Assembly (NCBI GenBank): GCA_017255395.1
Contig: JAFKDC010000023.1
Span: 42,999-106,998 of the forward strand
Length of the DNA stretch: 64,000 bases
Source: Enemella evansiae
GTDB taxonomy: Bacteria; Pseudomonadota; Alphaproteobacteria; Rhodobacterales; Rhodobacteraceae
Direction: 5' to 3'
Positions 36,837-46,144 of this stretch are shown in pieces. The stretch's first letter is position 1. Each line of letters opens with the position of its first letter. The translations under genes were made by a program, and so were the position numbers. A model generated the notes under the pieces. The model was given only the letters and a program-made list of their open reading frames with translations. It was not told where the DNA came from and did not search any database.

Positions 36837-38195
36837 TCAGGCGGTCTCGGTCGCGCCGCGTGTGATCCGCGCCCCGAGGCCGGTCATCAACCCCTCGAAG
36901 ATCGGGAAGGAGGTCGCGATCGCGCCCCCGTCGTCCAGCGTCATCGGCGCCTTCGAGGCCATGCCCAGAACAAGGAAGGACATGGCGATGCGGTGGTCGA
37001 GATGGGTCTTCACCGTCACGCCGCCCGGCACGGCACCGTGGCCGCAGCCATGTACCGTCCACCAGTCTTCGCCCTCGTCCACGGCCACACCCGCCGCCCG
37101 CAGGCCCGTGGCCATGGCGTCGATGCGGTCGCTTTCCTTGACGCGCAGTTCCTTGACGCCGGGCATATGGGTGATGCCCTCGGCGCAGGCCGCGACGACG
37201 GACAGCACGGGGTATTCGTCGATCATGCTGGCGGCCCGCTCGGGCGGCACCTCGATGCCCTTGAGGTTCGGCGAGAACCGCGCCCGCAGGTCCGCCACCG
37301 GCTCGCCGCCCTCTTCGCGCATGTTCTCGAAGGTCAGGTCCGCGCCCATGTCCTGCAGGGTAAAGAACAGCCCCGCCCGCGTCGGGTTCAGCCCGATGTT
37401 GGGCACCAGCACGTCAGAGCCCTCGACGATCAGCGCGGCGCAGACCGGGAAGGCGGCGGACGAGGGATCGCGCGGCACGACGATGGTCTGCGGCTTCAGC
37501 TCGGGCTGACCCACCAGCGTGATCACCCGCCCCTCGGGCGTGTCCTCGGTCGAGACCTGTGCCCCGAAGCCCGTCAGCATCCGCTCGGAATGGTCGCGGG
37601 TCGCCTCGCGTTCGATCACCACGGTCTCGCCGGGGGCGTTCAGCCCCGCCAGCAGCACCGCGCTCTTGACCTGCGCCGAGGGCATGGGCGTGGCATAGCG
37701 CACCGGCACCGGGCTGGCCGCGCCGACGATGGTCATGGGCAGCCGCCCGCCCGAGCGCCCGTAGGCGCGCGCCCCGAACAGCGCCAGCGGATCGGTCACC
37801 CGCGCCATGGGCCGCTTGTTCAGCGAGGCATCGCCGGTGAAGGTCGCGACGATGGGCGAGGTCGCCATGGCGCCCATGATCAGCCGCACGCCGGTGCCCG
37901 CATTGCCGCAGTCGATCACATTATCGGGCTCGGAAAATCCGCCGACACCCACGCCGTGCACATGCCATGTCTCGCCGCGCTTCTCGACCTCCGCGCCAAA
38001 GGCCCGCATGGCCTTGCCGGTGTCCAGCACGTCCTGCCCCTCGAGCAGCCCGGTCACCTTGGTCTCACCGACCGAGAGCGCGCCAAGGATCAGCGAGCGG
38101 TGCGAGATCGACTTGTCGCCCGGCACATGGGCCTCGCCCTTCAGCGGGCCTCCACGTTCGGAACTCATCGGGATCGGGGTGCCATGGGCTGACAT
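36837..38195 (-). CDS. aroA: 3-phosphoshikimate 1-carboxyvinyltransferase, class II (EPSP synthase)
   Basis: 452 residues from the ATG at 38195 with GAGGAGAG upstream. It catalyses the sixth shikimate-pathway step, joining PEP to shikimate-3-phosphate. The sequence is of the class II, Agrobacterium CP4-like type: [65 protein letters not shown]. At the position where CP4 has Ala-100 (NAAT), this protein has Gly-100 (NAGT), the ancestral residue, so the main CP4 determinant of glyphosate insensitivity is not present. It is upstream of cmk in one operon. Confidence 0.96.
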   Translation of the reverse strand: MSAHGTPIPMSSERGGPLKGEAHVPGDKSISHRSLILGALSVGETKVTGLLEGQDVLDTGKAMRAFGAEVEKRGETWHVHGVGVGGFSEPDNVIDCGNAGTGVRLIMGAMATSPIVATFTGDASLNKRPMARVTDPLALFGARAYGRSGGRLPMTIVGAASPVPVRYATPMPSAQVKSAVLLAGLNAPGETVVIEREATRDHSERMLTGFGAQVSTEDTPEGRVITLVGQPELKPQTIVVPRDPSSAAFPVCAALIVEGSDVLVPNIGLNPTRAGLFFTLQDMGADLTFENMREEGGEPVADLRARFSPNLKGIEVPPERAASMIDEYPVLSVVAACAEGITHMPGVKELRVKESDRIDAMATGLRAAGVAVDEGEDWWTVHGCGHGAVPGGVTVKTHLDHRIAMSFLVLGMASKAPMTLDDGGAIATSFPIFEGLMTGLGARITRGATETA

Positions 38196-38525
38196 GATAG
38201 CGCTCTCCTCGGGCAGGGTCGCGGCGGTGATAGAGGAAGCCCCCGGGCCTGTCCATGCCCGGCCGCCGATGGCCGCGCAGAGGCCCCCGGCACAGGCCCC
38301 GCGACCGCCGCCGACGCCCGCCCGAACCGCCACCTTCCAGCCACGCCCGCTGACGCCCGCCAGCCCCCCGATTGCGCCCCATGGCCGCCGTCCGGCCACG
38401 CCAGCGCGTGCCGCCGGCACCCCGCTGCCGACCATCCGGGACCCCTGCTTCTTTGGTCTTCCGAATACCTCGGGGGGCCGCGCGGCGGCGGGGGCAGAGC
38501 CCCCTCCCCGCCCGACCGGCAGGCG
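38196..38525. other. Gap between trmB and aroA
   Basis: 330 bases. It holds copy G of the dispersed repeat near the trmB end and, toward aroA, plain GC-rich DNA that must carry any aroA promoter. No gene is seen. Confidence 0.6.
38447..38508 (-). repeat. Dispersed 3'-end repeat, copy G
   Basis: On the minus strand: GGGGGCTCTGCCCCC hairpin, spacer, then CCGAGGTATTCGGAAGACC and AAAGAAGC. It starts 18 bases past the trmB stop, same direction. Confidence 0.75.
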
Positions 38526-39239
38526 CTACCGCCGCCGGAAGGTCAGGTAATGCGGCACGCGCCCCTCGCGCAGGGCCTTCTGCTCGTAGCGCGTCGACAG
38601 CCAATCGCCCCAGGGCGCGCGCCAGTCGTCGGGCCGCTCCGCCAACCAGTCGAAGCCCGCCTTCGGCACCTCGACCAGCGTCTGCCGCACGTAATCGGGA
38701 ATGTCGGTCGCCACGCGGAACTCCGCCCCCGGCGCCAGCACCTGTGCCAGCGGGTCCAGATGCTCGGGCGTCACAAAACGCCGCCGGTGGTGCTTCTTCT
38801 TGGGCCAGGGGTCGGGATAGAGCAGGAAAGCCTTGGCAATCGACCCCCCCGGCAGCACATCGAACAGGTTGCGCGCATCGCCCGGGTAGACCGCGAGGTT
38901 GGTCACCCCCGCCGCCCGGATCTTGCCCAGAAGCATGGCGACGCCGTTGATGAAGGGCTCGCAGCCGATGATCGCCACATCCGGGTTCTGCGCCGCCTGA
39001 TGCACCAGGTGCTCGCCGCCGCCAAAGCCGACCTCCAGCCAGACCGGACGGTCGCCGAAGCGCGCCGTCAGGTCCAGCGGCAGGCGCTCCGGGTTGACCT
39101 CCCAGTCCACCGCGCCGGGCGACAGGGCCGCGAGGTCCTCGTCGAGGTAGGTCTCTTGCGCGGGCCGCAGGGTCTTGCCCTTCACCCGCCCGTAGAAATT
39201 GCGCCACGGCGCGCCGGGATGCTTGTTCGATGTCGTCAT
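38526..39239 (-). CDS. trmB: tRNA (guanine-N7)-methyltransferase
   Basis: 237 residues from the ATG at 39239. It methylates G46 of tRNA using SAM. Motifs are LEVGFGGGEHL (SAM loop), IIGCEPFINGV, and the TrmB signature LLYPDPWPKKKHHRRRF followed by TDIPDY. The N-terminus (SNKHPGAPWRNFYGR) is normal for the family. It lies downstream of metK, which makes its cofactor, with the ClpP-like gene between. Ribosome-binding site weak (GGGCGG). Confidence 0.95.
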   Translation of the reverse strand: MTTSNKHPGAPWRNFYGRVKGKTLRPAQETYLDEDLAALSPGAVDWEVNPERLPLDLTARFGDRPVWLEVGFGGGEHLVHQAAQNPDVAIIGCEPFINGVAMLLGKIRAAGVTNLAVYPGDARNLFDVLPGGSIAKAFLLYPDPWPKKKHHRRRFVTPEHLDPLAQVLAPGAEFRVATDIPDYVRQTLVEVPKAGFDWLAERPDDWRAPWGDWLSTRYEQKALREGRVPHYLTFRRR

Positions 39240-39402
39240 GGCGCCCGCCCATAGCGCCAAGCCCCGCCCGCATCAAGCGCAACGGCGCCGCCGCGCGCGA
39301 CCGAAGGGCCTTACCGCCGCCGGTGCGGCCCACGCCCCATGCGCAAAAGGCCCTTACCCCCGGCTCATGAGGCTCTGCGCGCTTCAGCCCGCCCGGCCCC
39401 GT

Positions 39403-40041
39403 CTAATCCGTCAGCACCCCAGCCTGCACCAGTTCCCGCCGCGAGGGGAACCACGTCGTGCTCCGCAGCCGTTTCGTCTCGATCGCGAATTCCAGCGCCA
39501 CGCCCCGCGACTGCATGAAGCTCATCTCCTTGAACAGCTCGGACTGGGTGTCCTCATAGACCCAGGAGGCAAAGTCGAAGGGCGTCTCCCAGCCCTCTTC
39601 CCCGGCGTATTTGTCGTAATAGGACTCCATCGCGCCCGGCGACCAGCTGCGCTGATGGAAGCCCAGCTTGCCGCCGCGCGCCAGTTCGCGCCGGGTGCCG
39701 CCAAGGAAAATCGACACGCAGGAAGACGAACATTCGCCCTCCACCACGGTATCCAGTTCGAAATCGATCACCACGCGGGCCATTTCACTGCCCGCCCAGA
39801 CGCTGCCGCCGGTGCTGTTCAGCCGCAAGCTGCGGATGCCCTCGGTGCCGCGCAGGATCTCGAGCAGGTCGTCCAGATCGCCGTTCTGAATCTCCCGGTC
39901 GTCGGGATCGGGCGCGGCCTCGGTGTCGTAGATCAGGACCGGGCCTTCGACGTGAAACTTGCCGTTCTCGGGCTGCCTGTCGGCCTCGGCCTCGGCCAGA
40001 AAGGGGACCGCGATACAGGTCAGAACGATGCGGCAAAGCAT
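39403..40041 (-). CDS. ClpP/crotonase-fold secreted protease-like protein
   Basis: 212 residues from the ATG at 40041, with a signal peptide (MLCRIVLTCIAVPFLAEAEA). The body has a ClpP-like fold: LRLNSTGGSVWAGSEMARVV is the oxyanion strand and turn, GECSSSCVSIFLGG the nucleophile elbow (Ser in SSSC), and GGKLGFHQRSWSPG the catalytic His segment. This pattern is seen in ClpP-related periplasmic or membrane-associated proteins. No ATPase partner is nearby. It lies between metK and trmB but has its own spacing (243 bases from metK). Substrate unknown. Confidence 0.72.
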   Translation of the reverse strand: MLCRIVLTCIAVPFLAEAEADRQPENGKFHVEGPVLIYDTEAAPDPDDREIQNGDLDDLLEILRGTEGIRSLRLNSTGGSVWAGSEMARVVIDFELDTVVEGECSSSCVSIFLGGTRRELARGGKLGFHQRSWSPGAMESYYDKYAGEEGWETPFDFASWVYEDTQSELFKEMSFMQSRGVALEFAIETKRLRSTTWFPSRRELVQAGVLTD

Positions 40042-40230
40042 GGCTGGCGATTCCTCCGGGGCGCGACTGCCCCCATCAAAGCGCGCAACGCCCTGCCGGG
40101 CAAGGGCGGCGTCTTTCGCCCCCTGCACGGCGCCCGGCAGACCGGCCACAGGCATGGTCCCGCGGCCCCCCGGGCATTTCCCCCTCTGGTCAGGCCATTG
40201 CCGTCAGGCAGACCCGGAGACCGCGAGACC

Positions 40231-40261
40231 AAAAGAAAAGGCGCCCCCGGGGGGACGCCTT
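40231..40261 (-). terminator. metK terminator
   Basis: On the minus strand, AAGGCG...CGCCTT flanks a CCCCC/GGGGG core, followed by TTTTCTTTT. It lies 24 bases past the metK stop. Confidence 0.8.
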
Positions 40262-40284
40262 CGAACCGTGGCCGATGCGAGCGG

Positions 40285-41463
40285 TCAGACCGCCTTCGTC
40301 AGTGCCTCGGCAAGGTCGGTGCGTTCCCAGGAAAAGCCGCCGTCCGCCTCGGGCGCGCGGCCGAAGTGGCCGTAGGCCGCAGTGCGCTGGTAAATCGGGC
40401 GGTTGAGGTCCAGATGCGTGCGGATGCCGCGCGGCGTCAGGTCGATAACCTTGGGGATGGCCGTCTCGATCTTCGCCGCCGGGATCTCTCCGGTGCCATG
40501 GGTGTCGACGTAGATCGACAGCGGCTTGGCCACGCCGATGGCATAGGACAGCTGCACCGTGCAACGCGAGGCCATGCCCGCCGCCACCACGTTCTTGGCC
40601 AGGTAGCGCGCCACATAGGCCGCCGAGCGGTCCACCTTGGTCGGGTCCTTGCCCGAGAAGGCGCCGCCGCCATGCGGGGCCGCGCCGCCGTAGGTGTCTA
40701 CGATGATCTTGCGACCGGTCAGGCCCGCGTCGCCGTCCGGCCCGCCGATGACGAACTTGCCGGTCGGGTTGACGTGCCAGACCGTCTCAGGCGTCACCCA
40801 GCCTTCGGGCAGGGTCTGCAGGATGTAGGGCTCCACCACCGCGCGCACGTCGGCGCTGGTCATGTCCGGGTCCATGTGCTGGGTCGAGAGCACGATCGAG
40901 GTCACACCGACCGGCTTGCCGTCCTTGTAACGCACCGAAAGCTGAGACTTGGCATCGGGGCCAAGCACCGGTTCGGTGCCGTCCTTGCGGACCTCGGCAA
41001 GGCGACGCAGGATCGCGTGGCTGTACTGGATCGGCGCCGGCATCAGCGCGTCGGTCTCGTCGGTGGCGTAGCCGAACATGATGCCCTGATCGCCTGCGCC
41101 CTCGTCACCCTGCTGGCCGGTCACGCCCTGCGCGATATGCGCCGACTGCTCGTGCAGCAGGTTGGTCACCTCGCAGGTGGCGTGGTGGAACTTGTCCTGC
41201 TCGTAGCCGATGTCCTTGATGCAGGCGCGGGCGATGTCCTCGATACGGCCCATGTACTCGGCCAGCTTGGCCTGATCGGTCAGGCCGACCTCGCCGCCGA
41301 TGACGACGCGATTGGTTGTGGCGAAGGTCTCGCAGGCGACGCGCGCGAGCGGGTCTTCGGCCAGAAAGGCGTCGAGGACGGCATCCGAGATCCGGTCACA
41401 GACCTTGTCGGGATGCCCCTCCGAGACGGACTCGGATGTGAATGTGTAATTCTGCCGGGACAT
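40285..41463 (-). CDS. metK: S-adenosylmethionine synthase
   Basis: 392 residues from the ATG at 41463 ([20 protein letters not shown]). It makes SAM from methionine and ATP. Family signatures visible are [17 protein letters not shown] (ATP site), [34 protein letters not shown] and the C-terminal GHFGRA. The upstream leader matches the SAM/SAH riboswitch, whose 3' end overlaps the ribosome-binding site (GGAG about 11 bases before the ATG), so translation should fall when SAM or SAH is high. It is followed by a terminator, then the ClpP-like gene. Confidence 0.97.
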   Translation of the reverse strand: MSRQNYTFTSESVSEGHPDKVCDRISDAVLDAFLAEDPLARVACETFATTNRVVIGGEVGLTDQAKLAEYMGRIEDIARACIKDIGYEQDKFHHATCEVTNLLHEQSAHIAQGVTGQQGDEGAGDQGIMFGYATDETDALMPAPIQYSHAILRRLAEVRKDGTEPVLGPDAKSQLSVRYKDGKPVGVTSIVLSTQHMDPDMTSADVRAVVEPYILQTLPEGWVTPETVWHVNPTGKFVIGGPDGDAGLTGRKIIVDTYGGAAPHGGGAFSGKDPTKVDRSAAYVARYLAKNVVAAGMASRCTVQLSYAIGVAKPLSIYVDTHGTGEIPAAKIETAIPKVIDLTPRGIRTHLDLNRPIYQRTAAYGHFGRAPEADGGFSWERTDLAEALTKAV

Positions 41464-41469
41464 GGGAAA

Positions 41470-41516
41470 TTGCTCCATTCGGGTTTATCCGCCACGCCAG
41501 GAAGCCGTTGTGACGG
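41470..41516 (-). promoter_or_regulatory. SAM/SAH riboswitch in the metK leader
   Basis: The leader reads GTCACAACGGCTTCCTGGCG, then TGGCGGATAAACCCG, then AATGGAGCAA, just before the metK start. This is the conserved core and 3' SD-containing strand of the SAM/SAH riboswitch, an RNA known from Rhodobacterales upstream of metK. Base-pairing by the H-type pseudoknot would sequester GGAG. Recognised from memory of the family; no covariance-model search was run. Confidence 0.85.
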
Positions 41517-41556
41517 TTTTCTATCCCATAGCCCCTACGCCCGGGTTGTGGGGGGG

Positions 41557-43143
41557 TCAATGGGGTTTGCGGGCACGCCCTTTCCAAGCGCTAAATACAG
41601 CGCACCCCGCGCCGAGGACGATCAGCAGGAACACCGGCAGGTCGCCGGTCCGCGCATAGGGCGTCAACCTCAGCGGCGGCGGCAGCGGCGCATCGAGGAA
41701 ACCCGCCTCGCCCAGCGGCAGCGAGGCCAGCACCCGCCCCGCCCCGTCGATCACCGCCGAAACGCCGGTGTTGGCAGACCGCAGCATCGGCAGACCCTGC
41801 TCGATGGCGCGGATACGCGCCTGCGCAAGGTGCTGATACGGCCCGGAAAACTGGCCAAACCAGGCGTCGTTGGTGATCTGCATCAGCATCTCGGGCCGCG
41901 CGGGCGCGCGGTGGACGTCCTGCGGAAAAACTGCCTCGTAGCAGATCAGCGGCAGCGCCGTCCCCAGCGGACCCAGATCCAGCAGTTGCGGCCCCGGCCC
42001 GGCGCTGTAGCCGCCTTCGGCCCGCGCGGCCAGCCCGGCGATGTTCCAGCGCGCAAAGAGGCCGGCGGCGGGCATGTATTCCCCGAAGGGCACGAGATGG
42101 TGCTTGTCGTAGACCTGCGCGAGGTCGCCCTCGGCGTCCATCAACACAAGCGAGTTATGCCAGCGGCCCATCTCTTCGCGCTGGATGCCCACGACGACTT
42201 GCGCCGCACCCGCGACATGGCTGATCAACCCCAGCGCGTCGCCGGCGTTGTGCAACAGCATCGGCAGCGCGGTTTCGGACCACAGGATCAGCGCGGGCGG
42301 CTCTTGCCCCGCAGCCGGGGGCGCCTCTGTGTATTCGACCTGACGGTTAAAGAAGACCGGGACCATGTCCGGGTCCCACTTCTGGTCCTGCGGCGCATTG
42401 GGCTGGATCAGGCGCACCACCGGGCGGCCCTCGAGCGCCTGAAGCGGCGGCAGCAGGGCCCAGCCCACGGCCAGAAGCACCGCGCCCAGGGCCCCACCCG
42501 CCAGCCCGGCACGCACGCGCGGCGCCGGTGGCACGGCCTCGGCCAGAAGCGCCGCCAGTGCCAGCGTCAGCGCGGTCAGGCCATAGGGGCCGACAAGGGC
42601 GGCCCATTGCATAACCGGCGTCGGCAGCCAAAGATAACTGACATTGGCCCAGGGAAAGCCGGTCAGCACGTAGCCGCGCGCCAGTTCCGCCGCGGTCCAG
42701 GACAGGACCAGCGCCGCGGGCGCATAGCGGCGCGCCCGGGCGGCGCCCCAGAAGGCCAGCCCCCAGAACAGCGCCAGCCCGCCCGCCAGACCGATCAGCC
42801 CGAAGGGCGCCATCCAGCCGGTTTCCGCCGCATCGACGAGGAAGGGCTCGACGATCCAGCCCATGGAAAAGCCGAAATACCCCAACCCGAAGGCCCAGCC
42901 GGTGCCCGCCGCAAGACCGCCGCGAGGGCTGACGCGGAACAGCCAGAAGGCCGCCACCAGCCCGGCAAGCCCGCAGACCCAGAGGTCATAGGGGGCCTGT
43001 CCCAACCCCATAACCACACCCGCCGCCACGGCGAGCGGCAGGCGCATCCAGCGCGGCAGACAACCGCCCCGGCCCGGCGGCGGCGCTGGATCGGGGTGGC
43101 GGCGTCCGGCGCCTGGCATCGGCGCCCCGGAGCTGTCAGGCAT
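41557..43143 (-). CDS. lnt: Apolipoprotein N-acyltransferase
   Basis: 528 residues from the ATG at 43143, overlapping the upstream CorC-like gene by 8 bases. It adds the third acyl chain to lipoproteins at the inner membrane. The first about 220 residues form several membrane helices. The nitrilase-like periplasmic domain carries the catalytic triad: Glu in LILWSETALP, Lys in VYDKHHLVPFGEYMP, and Cys in LPLICYEAVFP. A final helix lies near the C-terminus. It is upstream of metK on the same strand. A later ATG (MRLPLAVAAG) is also possible. Confidence 0.94.
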   Translation of the reverse strand: MPDSSGAPMPGAGRRHPDPAPPPGRGGCLPRWMRLPLAVAAGVVMGLGQAPYDLWVCGLAGLVAAFWLFRVSPRGGLAAGTGWAFGLGYFGFSMGWIVEPFLVDAAETGWMAPFGLIGLAGGLALFWGLAFWGAARARRYAPAALVLSWTAAELARGYVLTGFPWANVSYLWLPTPVMQWAALVGPYGLTALTLALAALLAEAVPPAPRVRAGLAGGALGAVLLAVGWALLPPLQALEGRPVVRLIQPNAPQDQKWDPDMVPVFFNRQVEYTEAPPAAGQEPPALILWSETALPMLLHNAGDALGLISHVAGAAQVVVGIQREEMGRWHNSLVLMDAEGDLAQVYDKHHLVPFGEYMPAAGLFARWNIAGLAARAEGGYSAGPGPQLLDLGPLGTALPLICYEAVFPQDVHRAPARPEMLMQITNDAWFGQFSGPYQHLAQARIRAIEQGLPMLRSANTGVSAVIDGAGRVLASLPLGEAGFLDAPLPPPLRLTPYARTGDLPVFLLIVLGAGCAVFSAWKGRARKPH

Positions 43144-44098
43144 GACCGCCGGTGCCGTCCGGTCCGGCCTGCGCGCCGACCTCGGCAAGGGCCTGCGCCG
43201 GACGCGGCGCGGTGGCGCGCCCTGACCCGGGCAGGCGCACCCGCAGGCGCTTGATGCGGCGGGGATCGGCGTCCACCACTTCGAAGTCGATGCCCTCGGG
43301 GTGACGCACGACTTCGCCGCGCGCGGGCACGCGGCCCGCCAGCATGAAGACGAGACCGCCCAGCGTGTCGATCTCTTCCTCGTCAATGTCGTCGTGTTCG
43401 GTCAGCCGCAGGCCGATCTCGGCCTCGAACTCGTCCAGCGGCGTGCGCGCCAGCGCGAGGTAACTGCCCGCCTTCTCACGCGTAAAGTTGGCCTCGTCCT
43501 CGGTGTCGTGCTCATCCTCGATCTGGCCGATGACCTGTTCGATCAGGTCCTCGATGGTCACCAGCCCGTCGACGCCGCCGTATTCGTCGATCACCAATGC
43601 CATGTGCCGCCGCTCGGACTGCATCTTGGTCAGCAGCACCCCGATCGGCATCGAGGGCGGCACGTAGACCAGCGGGCGCAGCATCCGTTTCAGGTTGAAC
43701 CGGGTGCCCGAGCCGTTGAAGCCATAGGCCAGCGCGAAATCCTTCAGGTGGGCCATGCCGACCGGCGTGTCGAGCGTGCCGGAGTAGACCGGCAGCCGCG
43801 TCATGCCGCTTTCGCGGAAGACCTTCACGAGGTCGTCCTTGGAAATGGTGTCGGGAACGGCCACGATCTCGACCTTGGGAATGGCCACATCCTCGACCCG
43901 CATCCGGCGGAGGTTCATCATCCCGTGCAGGGTATTGCCCCCGCGCCCGGCATCGGTGTCGTCTCCGCTGCCCTCCTCAGAGCCGCCGAGCCATCCCATG
44001 ACCCGCCGGATCAGCCCCGGAGAGTCCTCTTCGTCAATTGTATATCCCGTCTGCTGCGCGCTCTGCGCCGCCGTAGACGAGCCTTCTGTATCGCCCAT
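43136..44098 (-). CDS. CorC/TlyC-like CBS-domain protein
   Basis: 320 residues from the ATG at 44098 (MGDTEGSSTAAQ), 13 bases after the ybeY stop; in-frame ATGs at 44122 and 44134 are alternatives. It has the soluble layout of the CorC/HlyC family: two CBS domains at about 60-190 (VEDVAIPKVEIVAVPDTIS, HMALVIDEYGGVDGLVTIED) and a C-terminal CorC-HlyC domain at about 220-300. No DUF21 membrane part is present. CorC is linked to Mg2+/Co2+ efflux in enteric bacteria; the function of short alphaproteobacterial forms is uncertain. The ybeY-corC-lnt order is conserved in many proteobacteria. Confidence 0.9.
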   Translation of the reverse strand: MGDTEGSSTAAQSAQQTGYTIDEEDSPGLIRRVMGWLGGSEEGSGDDTDAGRGGNTLHGMMNLRRMRVEDVAIPKVEIVAVPDTISKDDLVKVFRESGMTRLPVYSGTLDTPVGMAHLKDFALAYGFNGSGTRFNLKRMLRPLVYVPPSMPIGVLLTKMQSERRHMALVIDEYGGVDGLVTIEDLIEQVIGQIEDEHDTEDEANFTREKAGSYLALARTPLDEFEAEIGLRLTEHDDIDEEEIDTLGGLVFMLAGRVPARGEVVRHPEGIDFEVVDADPRRIKRLRVRLPGSGRATAPRPAQALAEVGAQAGPDGTGGHA

Positions 44099-44111
44099 CA
44101 ATCCGTTCCAG

Positions 44112-44630
44112 TCATAGGCCATCCGGCCCGTCATCCTCTGAATATGGGTCCGGCAGCCCGAGCTTGCCAAGTATGGCTACCTCCAGACCCTCCATCACCG
44201 TGGCATCCTCGTCACGGATATGGTCGTAACCAAGCAAATGTAACACCCCGTGAACGACAAGATGCGTCACATGAGCGGAAAATTTCTTGCCGGCAGCCTC
44301 TGCCTCGACCGCGCAGGTCTCGAAGGCCAGGGCAATGTCGCCAAGATGATGCGGATCGTCCTCGGGTTCCGGCGGCGCGGGCGCGGCGCCGGGCGCCTCG
44401 GGCGCGAGATCCTGCGCGGGCCAGGACAGCACGTTGGTCGGGCGCGGCTTGCCGCGAAAATCGGCGTTGAGCGTGGCGATGCGGGCGTCGTCGCAGGCCA
44501 GAACGGCGATCTCGAAATCCCCGGGTGCGAGGCCGAGATGGGCCAGCGTGGCGCGCGCCGCCTCTTCGGCCAGCGCATCGAGGCCCGCGGCCTGCCAGCG
44601 GTCGTCCTCGATTATCGGATCGGTGAGCAT
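44112..44630 (-). CDS. ybeY: YbeY, rRNA maturation endoribonuclease
   Basis: 172 residues. The zinc motif is HLVVHGVLHLLGYDH (H3xH5xH pattern), and NADFRGKPRPTNVLSWPAQD is the typical family segment. YbeY takes part in 16S rRNA 3' processing and 70S quality control. The insertion rich in Ala, Pro and Glu after DLAPEA (about 95-110) makes it slightly longer than E. coli YbeY. It sits between phoH and the CorC-like gene in the usual order. Confidence 0.95.
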   Translation of the reverse strand: MLTDPIIEDDRWQAAGLDALAEEAARATLAHLGLAPGDFEIAVLACDDARIATLNADFRGKPRPTNVLSWPAQDLAPEAPGAAPAPPEPEDDPHHLGDIALAFETCAVEAEAAGKKFSAHVTHLVVHGVLHLLGYDHIRDEDATVMEGLEVAILGKLGLPDPYSEDDGPDGL

Positions 44631-44640
44631 GATGGTTAGC

Positions 44641-44691
44641 GCCGGGGGCTCTGCCCCCGGACCCCCGAGAGTATTTGGACAAAGAAGAAAC
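44641..44691 (+). repeat. Dispersed 3'-end repeat, copy H (inverted relative to its neighbours)
   Basis: CCGGGGGCTCTGCCCCCGG hairpin, then CCCCCGAGAGTATTTGGAC and AAAGAAGAAAC. Both flanking genes (phoH, ybeY) are on the minus strand, so unlike the other copies this one reads against transcription. Confidence 0.75.
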
Positions 44692-44698
44692 AGGGACG

Positions 44699-45676
<978 letters not shown>

Positions 45677-45760
45677 GCACGTCTCCACACCTGGTTGTAC
45701 AGATATGGTGCCAACCCCGGCGGCGGGACGCAAGACTTGAGGGCCGAATGTCACGAGCCT

Positions 45761-45799
45761 GAAACGAAAACGGCCGCGCAGGAAGCACCTGCGCGGCCG
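45761..45799 (-). terminator. Rho-independent terminator after the lipoprotein gene
   Basis: A 12-bp perfect stem CGGCCGCGCAGG/CCTGCGCGGCCG with a 5-base loop, followed on the minus strand by TTTTCGTTTC. Confidence 0.92.
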
Positions 45800-45818
45800 C
45801 CTGTCGGTGGCTTTCCGC

Positions 45819-46133
45819 CTAGAGCGGGTCGCCGATGATGCTGGTCGAGCCCTGTTTGAAGTCGCCGGTGGCGATGGTCGGCGGGGCAACGCCCGAACAA
45901 ACCGGCTTGCCGTATTTGTCGAGCCGGCCCGAGAGGTAGCCCTCGACACCGTCGTCGATGATCCAGTGATCGCAGCCGTTGGGATCGACCCAGATGCCCG
46001 CGCGCATCTGCGACAGGTCATCGCGGTCGAAGGTGTTGCGGTCCTGGCTCTTGTCCGGGCCGATCGGCACGTCGGCGCAACCCGCAAGGCTGCCGGCAAG
46101 GGCAAGGGCGAGGATCGGTTTGAGAATGGTCAT
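45819..46133 (-). CDS. Lipoprotein sharing a short Cys/Trp module with the OmpA-like protein
   Basis: 104 residues with a lipobox (LAGC, Cys at 19), so it is membrane-anchored. Residues 46-79 read GIWVDPNGCDHWIIDDGVEG followed by YLSGRLDKYGKPVC. The same 34-residue module is found in the OmpA-like protein encoded just upstream, with identical spacing between the two Cys. This suggests a disulfide-bonded, perhaps peptidoglycan- or ligand-binding, unit. GAGGAAC lies before the ATG. The gap to the upstream gene is 11 bases, so the two form an operon ended by a strong terminator. Confidence 0.8.
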   Translation of the reverse strand: MTILKPILALALAGSLAGCADVPIGPDKSQDRNTFDRDDLSQMRAGIWVDPNGCDHWIIDDGVEGYLSGRLDKYGKPVCSGVAPPTIATGDFKQGSTSIIGDPL

Positions 46134-46144
46134 GTCCTGGTTCC

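Noticed and set aside
39199..43254. Very long open frame on the plus strand (over 1300 codons) across trmB to lnt
   Set aside because: It is antisense to several well-supported minus-strand genes (trmB, ClpP-like, metK, lnt). High GC makes long antisense frames common; the translation is rich in Arg, His, Gln and Gly with no family resemblance.
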